Of a stretch of DNA of 64,000 bases, positions 63,408-64,000 are shown in pieces (within the stretch, counting starts at the first letter, position 1; the number at the start of each line of letters is the position of its first letter). The stretch is taken from assembly GCF_022458985.1 (NCBI RefSeq), contig NC_061772.1, forward strand, positions 27,277,501-27,341,500, read 5' to 3'. The position numbers were made by a program, and so were the translations under genes. The notes below the pieces were generated by a model. The model worked only from the letters and a program-made list of their open reading frames with translations. It did not search any database and was not told the origin of the DNA. This DNA comes from Mugil cephalus. Taxonomy: Eukaryota; Chordata; Actinopteri; Mugiliformes; Mugilidae.

Positions 63408-64000
63408 GTACTAAAAAAAAGTGAACTCTACATTTAGTTTGTGTAAAAGGACTAATTTCCCAATGCTGTTCATGGCAGTTATGTGTGATACTTTTAGAAA
63501 CTTGCAGATTTATGTCATTTCCAGTTAAGTTAACAGTGAATTCATTCTCAGTTGTGTGTTTTCTATGATTATATTAAGTCAGCTCTACACTGACCATGCA
63601 ACTAATAACGTTACAGCTGTATACATGTTGCATTTGTTTGCTTTTCTGCAGCCCGGCTCGCTGATTTCTGCACAGTGACACCATCATTTAGCAAAAACTT
63701 GTTACCTCTGTGGTGGAGGTGAAGAATGGATCTGAGTTCTACTGTAAAACAGAAATAATTCTGAATTTGACATGAAATGCTGGAGGCAGCTGTGGAACGA
63801 TACCAGAGTGAAGCCTTAGAGGTCGATGGTATCTTTGCCCGTGATGCAAAACATTTTTCTCGGTTTGTTTATTAACGTGGGCCACAGGCCAGAAGTCTGA
63901 GTACGGGCAGTGACAGATGAAAAGACCAGTTTGTAAAGTTGCCTTGTTGTAGCAGAGATATTCATCAACATTTATCAGGCCAGGGACCTTCAAACCTTCA
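63408..64000. other. Intron after pkd1l3 exon 15, to window end
   Basis: Follows donor TG|GTACTA. A TTTTCTGCAG acceptor-like site near 63651 leads straight to an in-frame stop and lacks the YLSR-type sequence expected after HDNSGGHPSW, so the true next exon is probably outside the window. Confidence 0.4.

Noticed and set aside
63651-63790. Possible pkd1l3 exon after TTTTCTGCAG
   Set aside because: Joined in phase it stops within a few codons and lacks the conserved continuation of the PLAT domain.

Overview
This is vertebrate nuclear DNA, most probably from a ray-finned (teleost) fish. The genes are split by GT-AG introns with short vertebrate-type exons. Intergenic and intronic DNA is AT-rich and full of microsatellites and decayed Tc1/mariner, hAT and piggyBac-like elements and LINE fragments of kinds common in fish. 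The gene order dhodh next to pkd1l3, head to head, matches the mammalian neighbourhood as I recall it. No prokaryotic operon, CRISPR array, tRNA or rRNA was seen.

Layout. (1) 1-18.36 kb: no protein gene recognised. It holds repeats (degenerate AT-rich repeats at 1.87-2.65 kb, Tc1 remnants at 6.0, 12.5 and 14.3 kb, a tandem duplication at 8.75-9.96 kb, an inverted repeat pair at 14.5/16.3 kb), a polypurine stretch and a possible untranslated exon near 7.65-7.97 kb. (2) 18362-22410, plus strand: a two-exon rhodopsin-like GPCR of 402 residues whose signature motifs are unusual (Phe at 3.32, ERS for DRY, Phe at 6.48, NVxxY for NPxxY). (3) 22.4-43.2 kb: a 20-kb gene-poor stretch with several well-delimited transposon remnants. 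(4) 43169-55846, minus strand: a complete nine-exon dhodh (dihydroorotate dehydrogenase, 405 residues), including a last exon 2.4 kb beyond a splice donor that overlaps an in-frame TGA. (5) 56671-63407 and beyond the window, plus strand: the first fifteen coding exons of a polycystin-1-like gene, best matching pkd1l3 (signal peptide, C-type lectin-like domain, GAIN/GPS, first membrane helix, PLAT).

How they relate. dhodh and the pkd1l3-like gene diverge from an 824-bp spacer. The dhodh side carries a TCTCGCGAGA core-promoter palindrome about 80 bp upstream of its ATG. dhodh is a housekeeping pyrimidine-synthesis enzyme of the mitochondrial inner membrane, while PKD1L3 is a receptor/channel subunit, so the pairing is a conserved neighbourhood and not a pathway. 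The GPCR is an independent gene.

The most unusual coding observations are the atypical GPCR, a 90-nt stop-free intron in dhodh that would add 30 residues in frame if retained, and two same-phase donors at the end of pkd1l3 exon 11. I found no convincing novel multi-gene system. Exon boundaries were read by eye from frame continuity and splice consensus, and transposon family names are from motif recall, not a database search.
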